This document shows positions 31,219-40,898 of a stretch of DNA of 64,000 nucleotides, in pieces. The DNA is taken from contig OX155960.1 in NCBI GenBank assembly GCA_944548615.1, positions 15,989,986 to 16,053,985 on the forward strand. The letters run 5' to 3'. Within the stretch, counting starts at the first letter, position 1, and the number at the start of each line of letters is the position of its first letter. The position numbers were made by a program, and so were the translations under genes. The notes beneath the pieces are model-generated. The model saw only the letters and a program-made list of their open reading frames with translations. It ran no database searches and was not told the origin of the DNA. This stretch comes from Micropterix aruncella (taxonomy: Eukaryota > Arthropoda > Insecta > Lepidoptera > Micropterigidae).

Positions 31219-32107
31219 TGATGTTTCTTCAGTGCAGCCTGGCTTCTTTCTACTGTATCATCAAAATAATATTTGGAAAAATGAGGATCGATGGATCGAG
31301 GAAAAACTATGCAAAAGGAAAAGGTTACACTTAAACACTAATGACTAATGAAAAGTGTTTTATATCTATAATTCGGCTCAGGCCGTTATCAAGGTCATAA
31401 GATTTGTCATATAACTTGATAACAGTTAATCTTAATAAATAATGGTTCAACCCGGGATTATAATTTAAATGGCAATCGAAACTACGGAAAATCTTAATTA
31501 CGGTCTACGATAATAACGCCATTTTCCTTGAGCACAAGTAGATAGATAGATAGGCACTCAATAGATGCTTATTTAGTGACATTTCAAAGAAGTAGGGTAG
31601 ATAAGATTAAGAACCAGTGACTTGAGAGAGTTTCAAGGACTGCACAAAGATAAGTCACATCTTCTTTAGGCTGCGTATGATCGCGATATCTGCCACGAAG
31701 AAATAGTTCGATAGGCTCGATCACTACATTTTATTAGAAGTTATCGAAGGCCGTTTTCTCTAAGGAACTCATTTTTTCTGCGCTTACCTCGACGCACGGT
31801 GTGAGATGACGACCTTTAGAGTAGTCTAGAGTCTACAGCATTGCTCGCCAACCAATATCCGCGAGTTAATTAAGGCTCGCACATTCCAAGCTGTTCAAAG
31901 TGCTGTTTGAGAGTATGAACTCAACATTAGGACCTAATAAAAGACATGAAGAGAGAACGCATCTTTCATGCCCTATTGAACAGAGAGAAGAAGTAAAATA
32001 GTTACTTTAAAACATATTATCGGTCCCACAAAAATTCCTCCACGAAATAAGAGGCCTATTTAATTAGAAAGGCTTTCAAGCGCGACCTGAACACATTATC
32101 GCTAGCC
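31219..32107. other. Intergenic stretch, nothing recognised
   Basis: No open frame of note, no repeat or RNA gene recognised. Confidence 0.45.
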
Positions 32108-32245
32108 GATTCTTTTATAAAATCACTATGGTTGATTTCAGTAGTGCATTTAATGCCGTTGAATTTGACCTCTTGTTAGAGTGGCTAAAATCTCTTAACT
32201 TTTCCAATGAGGCAATAAAGTGGTTCGATTCTCAATTGACGGTAG
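32108..32245 (+). pseudogene. LINE reverse transcriptase fragment, motif A
   Basis: Reads ITMVDFSSAFNAVEFDLLLE and then LKSLNFSNEAIKWFDSQL, the RT motif A block of Jockey/CR1 LINEs (VDFSKAFDxVxHxxLLxKL ... WFxSYL). Only about 45 codons remain. Confidence 0.75.
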
Positions 32246-32299
32246 TTGTACGTAGTAGGGCTTGTATGAAGTAGAAGGCAGTAGTATGTAGTAGGGCTT

Positions 32300-32440
32300 G
32301 GTGAAAGTATAATGAGGTACTTGAACAGCTATACGGATTGCCCGTTTCTGTAGAGCGTGGACGCGATTCCGCGATCTGCAGCGCGACTCAGAGTACCACA
32401 ATAAACGTATTAGAAGTAACACATACATACGCAAAGACAT
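32300..32440 (-). pseudogene. LINE ORF2 C-terminal fragment, antisense
   Basis: On the minus strand the frame gives RNRVHALQKRAIRIAVQ, like the conserved (R)VFxLQKRAIRxI segment downstream of RT in Jockey LINEs. It is opposite in orientation to the RT fragment at 32108-32245. Confidence 0.6.
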
Positions 32441-32444
32441 CCTA

Positions 32445-33566
32445 TCTACAGTCGGCGCGCGAGCTCCGAAAAATCGGGGGCTGGGAAAGCGGCCAGATTT
32501 ATTTATTTAGGTACATAGGATTAGGTATACAGTTCATTCATTGGTCATGATTACGCCGCCCCTGACCGTCGCCTCATACCCCGCACTCTCCCAGTATTAT
32601 AGTAGGGCCAAAATCAACGTGCACCTGGAGTCATAAATCATTAGGCCGGACCTCTCGCTCACACTCGCTGTCTTTCGCTCGCACTATAGGGATGCGTGTT
32701 TTAAAAATAATAATAGCAGTATCGATGGATTATCGACGTATCGATGGAATATCGATAAATTATGATGGATCGATGGTTGATCGATATAGATACCAAGAGA
32801 TATCGATGGATATTATAGATTATGATGAAAATTTTCGATGAATTTATTTGTAATAATTGGTTTAGTAAGTTTTAAACTCATTTATTAAGAAAAAAATTCG
32901 TAAATACAAACTAACGTATACATGCAACAATAAAGTGAAATAAAAGTTTAAAGAATATTTAAAAAATATTTACATTAACCTAAATCTTATCTTAAAATGT
33001 AACATGAAACTAAGTACTAAATATTACATTTTAACAAAAAATATAATTATAGGTTGGTCAGGCTAAACAAATATATATTTAAAAAGCTATATTCTACTCG
33101 TCATCTGAACTGCTGTCGCTGCTATCTTGTAGAAAAAAAATCCCGATGTATTTTTGTACGACATTCCAAATAATAAATATTTTTCATTTTGTTCGGCAAC
33201 ATTATAGGGAATTCAATAATGTAAGAATGCATGTAAGCAATGATAGCAATGATAGCAATGTAAGCATGTAAGCAATGATACAATGTCTACGCAACTACAT
33301 ATAACTTTTTAAGAGAATAAATTATTTGATTTGAGTAAATTATCGATAAGCAACGTCGACTTGTTGGACATCCTTAAGCGCGTCGTCCGGCCTAATGATT
33401 TATGACTCCAGGTGCACGTTGATTTTGGCCCTACAATAGTACTGGGAGAGTACTAGTTCTCTCCCAGTACTGGGAGAGCGCGGGATGTGGAGCGACGGTC
33501 GGGGGCGGCGTAATCCGCCTTATTCGCTAGCTCCCGATTCTTCGGAGCTCGCGAGCGGACTGTAGA
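32445..33566. mobile_element. Fold-back element with long (about 0.2 kb) inverted arms
   Basis: The left arm starts TCTACAGTCGGCG at 32445 and the right arm ends with its counterpart at 33566. The arms match through GCGAGCTCCGAA, GATTACGCCGCC, GCTCTCCCAGTA, GGGCCAAAATCAACGTGCAC and CATAAATCATTAGGCCGGAC. The innermost 46 bp (about 32607-32653 with 33386-33433) are identical. The left arm has an extra block of about 55 bp, and the right has a local palindrome built from CTCTCCCAGTACTGGGAGAG. The 0.7-kb centre holds ATCGAT-rich repeats and a short coding remnant. The inner repeat could itself be a MITE nested in a larger one. Confidence 0.8.
33094..33213 (-). pseudogene. Coding remnant: C-terminus of an unknown, probably TE-encoded protein
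   Basis: The minus-strand frame between stops at 33211-33213 and 33094-33096 encodes 39 residues, starting IPYNVAEQNEKYLLFGMS and ending in an acidic DSSDSSSDDE tail. A tail of alternating Ser and Asp directly before the stop, followed by AT-rich 3' sequence, looks like the end of a transposase. It could belong to the autonomous partner of the fold-back element. Family not recognised. Confidence 0.4.
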
Positions 33567-33619
33567 AGTGATCGTAGCCGGTGCAACACATAGCACGCAC
33601 ATGTCAACCTATCACACTG

Positions 33620-34310
33620 TGAATCATTGAGGGGTGTATATTAACACGGACGAGTCCATCACCCCAGGGAGTTATAACGACATTTAGCTATTCTGTATCC
33701 ACAGTCAGCAGACAGCACACTCCACACTCAAACTACGCCGACAGCCCGTAAGATTCAAACGCCTTACCGCAAGACACTGGGAAGAGCAGCCAGCAGGCAA
33801 ACGTCGCACCCTTACTACCAGATTTGGACATATTTCTCCATCCTCTAGTCTGGTCACAAATTCGAGGTCGCTTCCGCGGCCTCTGTCTAACGTTAGGGGT
33901 AATTAAATTCGATTTTATCGTGGACCGAAATACCCTTTGTCCGTCAATCCGTCCGTCTGACAGGATCGGGTGGCCTACGGATCGTTTTAAGTACCTATAA
34001 ATGTCAGGTCAACAACTGCCCCCGCTGCTTAGGAAACGGACGTTTCCCGACTCTCATAGGTATTCGGCTGAGTGCACAGTCGATTGGATAACGCGGCACC
34101 ATGCGCAGACCGCCCAGTTCCGCCCGAGGTGCTCCCCCGAATCGGAGCCTCCGATCCCAACTGACCACGACTGTAGGTTACAGCCGCAGGCACAGTACAC
34201 GGCGGCTCTTCCAGGTTAGTCCCTCTTCGGGGAGGCTAACGGATGGGAGTTGAACCGCGAGTGGCGCCGACCTAGGAAAACACAGACAGGCCCAAGCTGA
34301 ACACAACCGT
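33620..34310 (-). mobile_element. Rep-A, old diverged copy
   Basis: Antisense copy recognised by CACCCCAGGGAG, GCCCGTAAGATTCAAACGCC, AATTCGAGGTCGCTTCCGCG, ATCGTGGACCG, GGATCGGGTGGCC and AGTGCACAGTCGATTGG in the order expected for Rep-A read backwards. It is much more diverged than the neighbouring copies. Confidence 0.65.
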
Positions 34311-34756
34311 TAAGAACATTGTCTATCATCTTGAGGTGTCGACTACAACGGGCGAGCCCGTCACCACAGGGAGTTTTAACGATTAGTCGTTCTATCTCCC
34401 TGGAGTGAGCGTAGAAGACTTTGGACAAAACAATCCGACGTCTAGCTACGCCACAACCCGTTAGAGACCAACGCCTTACCGCGAGATAGCCAGGTATGTT
34501 ACCTAGCGGGCGGCACTCGCGCCCTAACTACCAATTGTGACCAGATTTCGAGGTCGCTTGCGCGGTCCTCTCCCTTACGAAGCGGTGAAACGGTGAATAC
34601 CGAATCTATCGCGGACCATGGCGTCCTTTGCCCGCCTCTAACCCGGGATCGGATGGGCAATGGTCATTTCAAGAGCAGTCGCCGTAAGGTACGCAACCAC
34701 CCCTGCTCTATAGGAAACAATACAGCTTCCAGACTCCCCCGACTGTTAGTCGGAGT

Positions 34757-35372
34757 TTAGTACCCGGATTTGGTCAGTTGTAGGAGCTGCTTCCAGTCGT
34801 TTGGCGAGTTTGTGGAGCACTGGGTGGCTTCTTGGGAAAGCATGAGGCTTCGGGATACCCCCCAGTGGGTACCCTCTTCCTTGGTGGCGTGATTCGGCGG
34901 CTACTTCCAGCCCGAAGTGCCCGTCTTTGTGTCCGTCTCTTTACCGCCCCGATGGGGCGTTTCGTTCTTTGCAGGATCCAGGGATTCCTCCCCCCCGTGG
35001 CTGCTCCGAGACCTGCCCACGGACAGTGCGCCTTCACCTTCATTGTTCTAGAGCGTCCTCTACCCCGCTTACCGGCTCCTAAATTTACGCTTTTGTTGTT
35101 TTTCTTTTTTCTTCGGTAAATTTTGTATTATTTTGTAAATTTTTATTTTGTTTTGTAAATAACTTTTATTTTTCGAATAAATGGGTTCTCGGGGCGGTAC
35201 GGGGGGGGGGGGGGTGGTTTACCCTATTTCACCCCCTGCGCGTTTTACCCTTCTGGTACGCGCAGGGTTGTCGTAGCATGACATCCTGGGCAGACAAGAC
35301 GACCCTCGTCGTTATAACTGCCCGGGCGGTGTGCGGGGTTTGCTGCCCTCACCTATCGCCTTGAAACTCTTA
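34757..35372 (+). mobile_element. Insertion with 15-bp target duplication, LINE 3' UTR-like
   Basis: 616 bp flanked by ACTGTTAGTCGGAGT at 34742-34756 and 35373-35387. GC-rich, no RT or other domain recognised. It contains an AATAAA at about 35177, after a T-rich stretch, and a run of about 14 G at 35204-35217. Probably the 3' end of a non-LTR element; family unknown. Confidence 0.6.
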
Positions 35373-35387
35373 ACTGTTAGTCGGAGT

Positions 35388-36034
35388 CTGGAAGCTGGGA
35401 GCTAACGGGCCCATGATGAGGTGGCCACGATGACCCATGTGTTCAGGGTCGGTCACACTCACGGGTCAACACCCATCCGATGGCCTCCACGCATGGGGTG
35501 CGAACCTGGGTAGGACACTGGGTCAACCAGTCTCCCCTGGGAATCAAACCTCTGGCGCTCCTGGACGGTCTGCGCACCGAGCGGCGCAAGCCAATCGATT
35601 GTGCTCTCCGACTAACAGTCGGGGGAGTCTGGGAACTGTATTGTTTCCTGTAGAGCGGGGGTGGTTGCCTACCTTACGGCGACTGCTCTTGAAATGACCA
35701 TTGGCCATCCGATCCCGGTTCAGAGTCGGGCAAAGGACGCATTGGTCCGCGATAGATTCGGTTCACACCGTTTCACCGCTTCGTAAGGGAGAGGACCGCG
35801 CAATCGACCTCGAACTCGGAACCAATCGAGAGACCGGAGAAATCTGGTCACAATATTGGAAGCAAGGGCGCGAGGGTCGGCCCGCCAGGTAACTCTGGCT
35901 ATCTCGCGGTAAGGCATTGGCTTCTTGCGGGTTGTGGCGTAACTAGACGTTGGATTGTTCTGTCCAAAGTCTTCTACGTTCACTGCAAGGCGACAGCCTA
36001 TGGTGACGGGCTCGCTGTAGTTGACACCGCAAGT
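35388..36034 (+). mobile_element. Rep-A copy inserted into Rep-A
   Basis: A 647-bp sense copy beginning CTGGAAGCTGGGAGCTAACG and ending GTAGTTGACACCGCAAGT. It is flanked by a 13-bp direct repeat TGTTAGTCGGAGT at 35375-35387 and 36035-36047. Its ends agree with those of the full copy at 11212-11874. A 117-codon antisense frame (36073-35720) parallels the one in that copy. Confidence 0.8.
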
Positions 36035-36262
36035 TGTTAGTCGGAGTGCACAATCGATTGGCTTGCGCCGCACGGTGCGCAGACCGTCCAGGAGCGCCAG
36101 AGGTTTGATTCCCAGGGGAAACTGACCAGGGCCAGAGTCCTACCCAGGTTCGCACCCCGTGCGTGGAGGCCGTCGGATGGGTGTTGACCCGTGAGTGTGA
36201 CCGACCCTGAACACATGGGTCTTCGTGGCCAACCCATCATGGGCCCGTTAGCTCCCAACATT

Positions 36263-36842
36263 GTCTATCAATAAAGGTGTTCCATCTAAGACAATAATAA
36301 TAATGAGACAATAGCCAGCCCTCCGACCATTATGTATTTGTAAGGAAATCATACAGCCATTCTTATATGTCGAAAACATAGACAAACAACATCGGCAATA
36401 GGAAAAGAAGTTTAAAAAATCGTTTAATTTTAAAAATACTGCTTGTATATTACAACAAATTTTGTCAATATTAATTATATTCGTATTGACAATGTTATTA
36501 GAAAAGTGAACAAGAAAGTATTGAGTCATTTTTGGCCGAATGGAAAATGCATTGCGGATGCAAAGTTTAAAGATTCAAGATCCATCAGTGCCGATGCAAA
36601 AGAATTTTGTGATAATTTATCAAGAATGCCTTTCAGGAAGATACTAACAGCTTTTCTGAGGATTTCGATTTTAAATTTTAACAATTTTATAAGCCTTAAT
36701 TATTAGTCGAGGACAAAGTTTTTTTTTTTCAACTGTTTTAATAACGAAACATTTTGTGCGGTTATGTATCGCGTCAATATCCTATTTTCGTATCGTCTCG
36801 ATTGTTCCATTTGGTTTAGAATTCACATAGCTCTGCGTAATG
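36263..36842. other. Intergenic stretch, unassigned
   Basis: A + frame at 36443-36706 (87 codons, with FWPNGKCIADAKFKDSRS) has no recognised family. Otherwise AT-rich. Confidence 0.35.
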
Positions 36843-37231
36843 TCTGTACTAATAATAACACTGAAGTGTGTGTGTGTGTTTTTTTTTTGTTTTAACGCAC
36901 TAATCTTTGGAACTACAAGTCGGATTTCTTTTTTCATTTGATAGCCCAATTCTTGAGGAATGTTATAGGCTATTTAATATTACTTTGCGATCCTTAGGAG
37001 TCAACAAAATTAACGCTAAGCGAAGTGGGCGGGGACGAGGGAGGCCGCCCGTTGAGAACCGAACATTACCGAGAAGAGCCGATCTGTGTTTGCCTGCCAT
37101 TCGTATATCCTGGTTGCCGCGAAAACCAGTATATACTAATACTACATAAAAACATTGTCTATGCCGAAGTGCTCTAAATTATTTATAAATAATCAGTTTT
37201 TTTTAATTAAACGGCGGGCGAAACCGCCTAG
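36843..37231 (+). mobile_element. Non-autonomous Helitron, family 2
   Basis: Starts TCTGTACTAATAATAACACT and ends GGCGGGCGAAACCGCCTAG, where GGCGG and CCGCC form the terminal hairpin directly before CTAG, followed by T. 389 bp, non-coding. TC start, hairpin and CTAG end are Helitron hallmarks. Confidence 0.75.
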
Positions 37232-38671
37232 TATTTAATAAAATTTTATGCTGTTGAAAAAAAAATTATTCTTTAAAAGTAATAAAATACCGTTTTTAAG
37301 TAATTCGCTGTAGTTTTAAAAAACTTATAGTATTATTATACACATATGTATGAATGGGTTATTGTTTTTCCCGTATTCGGATTCTTGGTAGGTAGGTATG
37401 TCGTAATAAAATATTTTATTTTCTCATACATATATTACAATGTAGTATTAATACTCTGCTTATATAATTGTATATATTATTACATATTTTTCTACTTAAA
37501 TTTATTAAATATAATGCAAAGTTTATAATAAAAAATGTATAGTTTTAATTGCATACATTTATTTCTACTCTTTATTTTTAGTTTTAATTTGAGTAAAAAC
37601 ACATTGTTAGACTAAATCCTTTGTTAGATTTTAAAAATCTCTGAAAATTAGAATCAAATGCGTCAGTTCGCGCGCCAACAAACAAATGTTAACTCAGCAC
37701 AGCCAGATACAGACCAAGGTCTAGTTGGTTGTGCGATTTCGCCTCATTTCGGATAAGCTAGCATATTTATATGCATAGAGCTATGTTTTTTCTCTATACT
37801 AATGTTTATTTTTAACGATTCTGCATATATAATAGTATGTATGTCTAAAAATAAATATCATTGAAATAATGACAAATTCTGTCTAAAAAAAATACTTTAT
37901 TAAATTTAACTGTTTCTTAATACATTTTACATGGACTTGGTGTTTGTATTTCTTAATACATTCATACCTGCTTTTGGATAATGTATTTTATCGCTTTCGT
38001 TAATGATTATAGTTTACGTAAAAATCAGTCATAGTTTTGGCTGCTTTTTGCATATTCTATTTTATTACTTTCTTTGCCAATTGATGATTTTTGCAACTTG
38101 GCATACTTAAATCATTTTTTTTCCTGAACTAATCGTGTCACAGAAAGCAGCCATCATAAAAATCTTTCATAACTCCTAAATAATAAAGTAATTTCGATGC
38201 GTTAATAATTTAAAATAATAAAGGAACAATAAATAATAATTCAAGTTATCATTACTTTTTTTAGAAAACTATTACACACCCAAAAGAAACTGTTAATTTT
38301 ATTACCACATCAATTCATAACTCTAAATTCTCTGTTGCACCGTATGAGCAATTTAATCGGTCGATTGAACGTTACCCGATCGGCGGGCGAGAACATTAGC
38401 GGCATATCAGGGGGCGGGGGGACTATCGCGCCGCACCGCAGTGCCGCAGCACAGGTTGAAAAAACGCAGTTTTAATGCTCGCTTTGTCGTCTGCGTAACG
38501 CAGGTTTCCTCCGCAAAAACGAGAGCACAAAGTGATAAGGTGATATAGTAATAGTGACTTTTAAAAGAGTAAGCATTTGCATAGCTTTCAAAAAATACAT
38601 CATTATCAACAAATTTCTTTTCTAGTCTATTTAAGTGAAAATGGAATTAACGACTGTCGCGGTTATTTGAC
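37232..38671. other. AT-rich intergenic DNA with a GC-rich island
   Basis: No gene recognised. At 38375-38530 the composition changes sharply (GATCGGCGGGCGAGAAC, AGGGGGCGGGGGG, CGCGCCGCACCGCAGTGCCG). This may be a promoter or first exon of a gene outside the window, but no start codon, TATA box or good splice donor could be tied to it. Confidence 0.35.
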
Positions 38672-38841
38672 ATAATATTAGAATAAAAGCGTATTTACTG
38701 CGTGAAGTTTCGGCGATGTTGCAACCGCCGTTATCCAGGGTAGAAAATACGTCTACCCTAGACAACGGCACTTGCGACATCGCCAAAACATCGGTTGCTA
38801 CAAAACTCACGCGGTAAAATCGCCTTTATCCTATTATTAAG
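38672..38841. mobile_element. Fold-back MITE
   Basis: Inner arms 38712-38744 and 38752-38784 are 33-bp reverse complements with five mismatches and a 7-nt loop (GGCGATGTTGCAA ... AGGGTAGA). Outer sequences also pair (TTAGAATAAAAGCG, TTTACTGCGTGA), giving a hairpin of about 170 bp. Confidence 0.7.
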
Positions 38842-39199
38842 TGAAAATCTTTCATAGCAAGAACCACTTTCAAAATACGGAATCCTCGCCGTTGAGGAAT
38901 GGTCTCAAAGGTAATTCTCTGGCCGTATTGTTGTGTCACGTTTATGGAAGATAGGTCAATGAGAATTCTGAGGGTATCCTAGACTATTTTGTATGTGATA
39001 CTTCTCGGGTGTAGTGGTTTTTTTTTTGTTATATTTAAACCGGTAGATAGGAATTCCCACACCTGGTAAAGTCAAAATTAACCGAAATTGCTACTAAAAT
39101 ATGCATATACATTCTATATTTCAAGGTATATTGTTATGAACGTTGGACATTCAAGCGCAGATTGTCTAAGTTATATATAGTAAACAAAATTTTGCCGAT
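38842..39199. other. Intergenic stretch, nothing recognised
   Basis: AT-rich with no supported feature. Confidence 0.45.
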
Positions 39200-39795
39200 A
39201 TTTTCAATCAAAATTATTAGATAATTTTGCAAATTTTCATATTGACAGTAAATAAAATACAAACTAATAATAATAACAATAGTCAATCACCAGTAGGCAG
39301 AATAAAAATTCACAATGCTATATTAGTCAATTACTTTAAGAGGCTACCGGAAAGTTTGAAAACAATTCAAGTGGAAAGCTTATTCAAAAAATTACTTAGA
39401 ATTATTAGACGAAGCTTTTTACTCGATCGAGGAGTTTGTTAATTTTAATGATTTTTTGGGCATTTTTTTTGACAATTTTAAGTAGCATTTTTGAATTATT
39501 CTGACTTTTTTATTCTGATTTTATATTTCTTGATTATTTTTATTGATTATTTTAATTTGTGGTTTTAGTAAGTCTACATCTTAAAAATGATTTTGAGTAT
39601 CGCCAGTACTAAAATGTTGCATATCGACATGTCCTAAAAGCAATAATAAAGTACGTTAAACTGTATGCACGTGGTGATAAATTTGGATATTGTAAAAACG
39701 GACTAATAGAATGTAATTTAAATGTACCTAGATATTAAGTTTCTACAGTCTGTTAAGATTTTTTGGAAATAAATTGAAATTGAAATTGAAAATGA
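39200..39795 (+). mobile_element. LINE 3' end with (TTGAAA)n tail
   Basis: The frame at 39290-39420 gives NAILVNYFKRLPESLKTIQ and VESLFKKLLRII. After a +1 shift it gives DEAFYSIEEFVNFNDFL, matching the (FYNKLP..IKxL..xxFKxxLKxxL...YSIxEF) end of insect CR1/Jockey-like ORF2. The copy ends in repeats of TTGAAA at about 39770-39790, a CR1/L2-type tail. 5'-truncated and frameshifted. Confidence 0.7.
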
Positions 39796-40486
39796 TAGAA
39801 AGAACATGGAATAAGGATAGTCAAGAAAGTCAATAGAACTGAGTATATCCGATATTGTCAAAATCCGTAATGTCATACATTGTTTATAATTACAATACAG
39901 ATATTGCCTTAGCTATCTACCCCTAAGTATATAGTATGGTTGCTGTGTTTCCTATTCAGGTTTTCATGCACGCACATATTAATGGATTATACTTCGGGTT
40001 GAAAGACTGTTGCATTTTTTCATAGAGCCATGGTTATTTGGGCCCTATGGTCTCTTGGTTCCAGCTCTAGTTTTCTTGTCCGTTTTTTACCCATCTGTGT
40101 ACTAGATGATAGCGTTCGGGGAGCACTATGCGGTTTTGGTCCCAGTCTTCTCTGATTGGAATGACCGTACTTAAGGGTATTGGGAAATGTATTCAGGCAG
40201 AAAATTATCGAATGTATCTGCGTTAGTTCTACAATTTCTGTGTTATAATTAAATATATTATATCGTATTAGATTGCTAAACTCCATAGTACGACTCGGCA
40301 ACCCTTCTGAGCCGGCGAGATTCAGGTGGCGTTGATAGTATTGACGGCAAAACTAATAGCATATATATTTGACCATCTCTAATAACATTGATAATTAAAT
40401 TATTGTTTTTTTAAAGGACTGAATATATTATTTTAAAAATTCAATAATTTAACCTGGATTCACTTCCTAGTGCCTCGCAGTAAGGC
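39796..40486. other. Intergenic stretch, unassigned
   Basis: A minus-strand frame of 93 codons (40301-40020) contains GHSNQRRLGPKPHSAPRTLS and could be a LINE remnant; not recognised with confidence. Confidence 0.35.
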
Positions 40487-40630
40487 GTTGGTCTCTCACG
40501 GGCAGGTTGTTGTAGTTATACGGTGGACTGTGTCGTTCCTAAGTCTCTGCGTTCACCCCACGGTTGAAAGAATGATTAATATCGTTATACCTCCCTGGGA
40601 TGGCGGGTTCGCCAGTAGCAGTTGACAATT
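40487..40630 (+). mobile_element. Rep-A fragment, 5'-truncated
   Basis: Matches the last part of Rep-A in sense orientation: GTAAGGCGTTGGTCTCTCAC, GTAGTTATACGGTGGACTGT, CTCTGCGTTCACCCC and ATGGCGGGTTCGCC, ending AGTTGACAA. Strongly diverged. Confidence 0.65.
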
Positions 40631-40898
40631 CCAAATTTCAGTCCGCCATACAGTTGCAGCTTATGTCATCATATGTTGTTGTAATTGAGAGCTATCTATT
40701 TATATACATTATTCTACTCTTTTTGCCTTTTCGCTTGCCATTCAGCTCATTTGCATAATTAAAATAATCACCGACGAATATTACCAACATACAAAACTGG
40801 TTCTTACCAACATACAAAACAAAAATCATATTTTTTGTGTTACATAAATCGCTTTTGAAGAGCACCGGATGCTAATTCAATCTAGCACAATAATAGAC

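Larger units (their letters stand above)
34335..36262 (-). mobile_element. Rep-A copy invaded by two later insertions
   Basis: The antisense Rep-A starts at GTCGACTACAACGGGCGAGC (34336), runs to ACTGTTAGTCGGAGT (34742-34756), and resumes at 36048 with GCACAATCGATTGGC, ending GGGCCCGTTAGCTCCCAAC near 36260. The intervening 1.3 kb consist of two separate insertions, each flanked by a duplicate of the same target sequence. Confidence 0.8.

Noticed and set aside
33230..33300. AGCAATGAT/ATGTAAGC short repeats as a CRISPR-like array
   Set aside because: Units are 8-10 bp and contiguous without spacers; a simple tandem repeat in a eukaryotic genome.
36443..36706. 87-codon frame as a small gene
   Set aside because: No domain, no start context, surrounded by repeats; left as unassigned.
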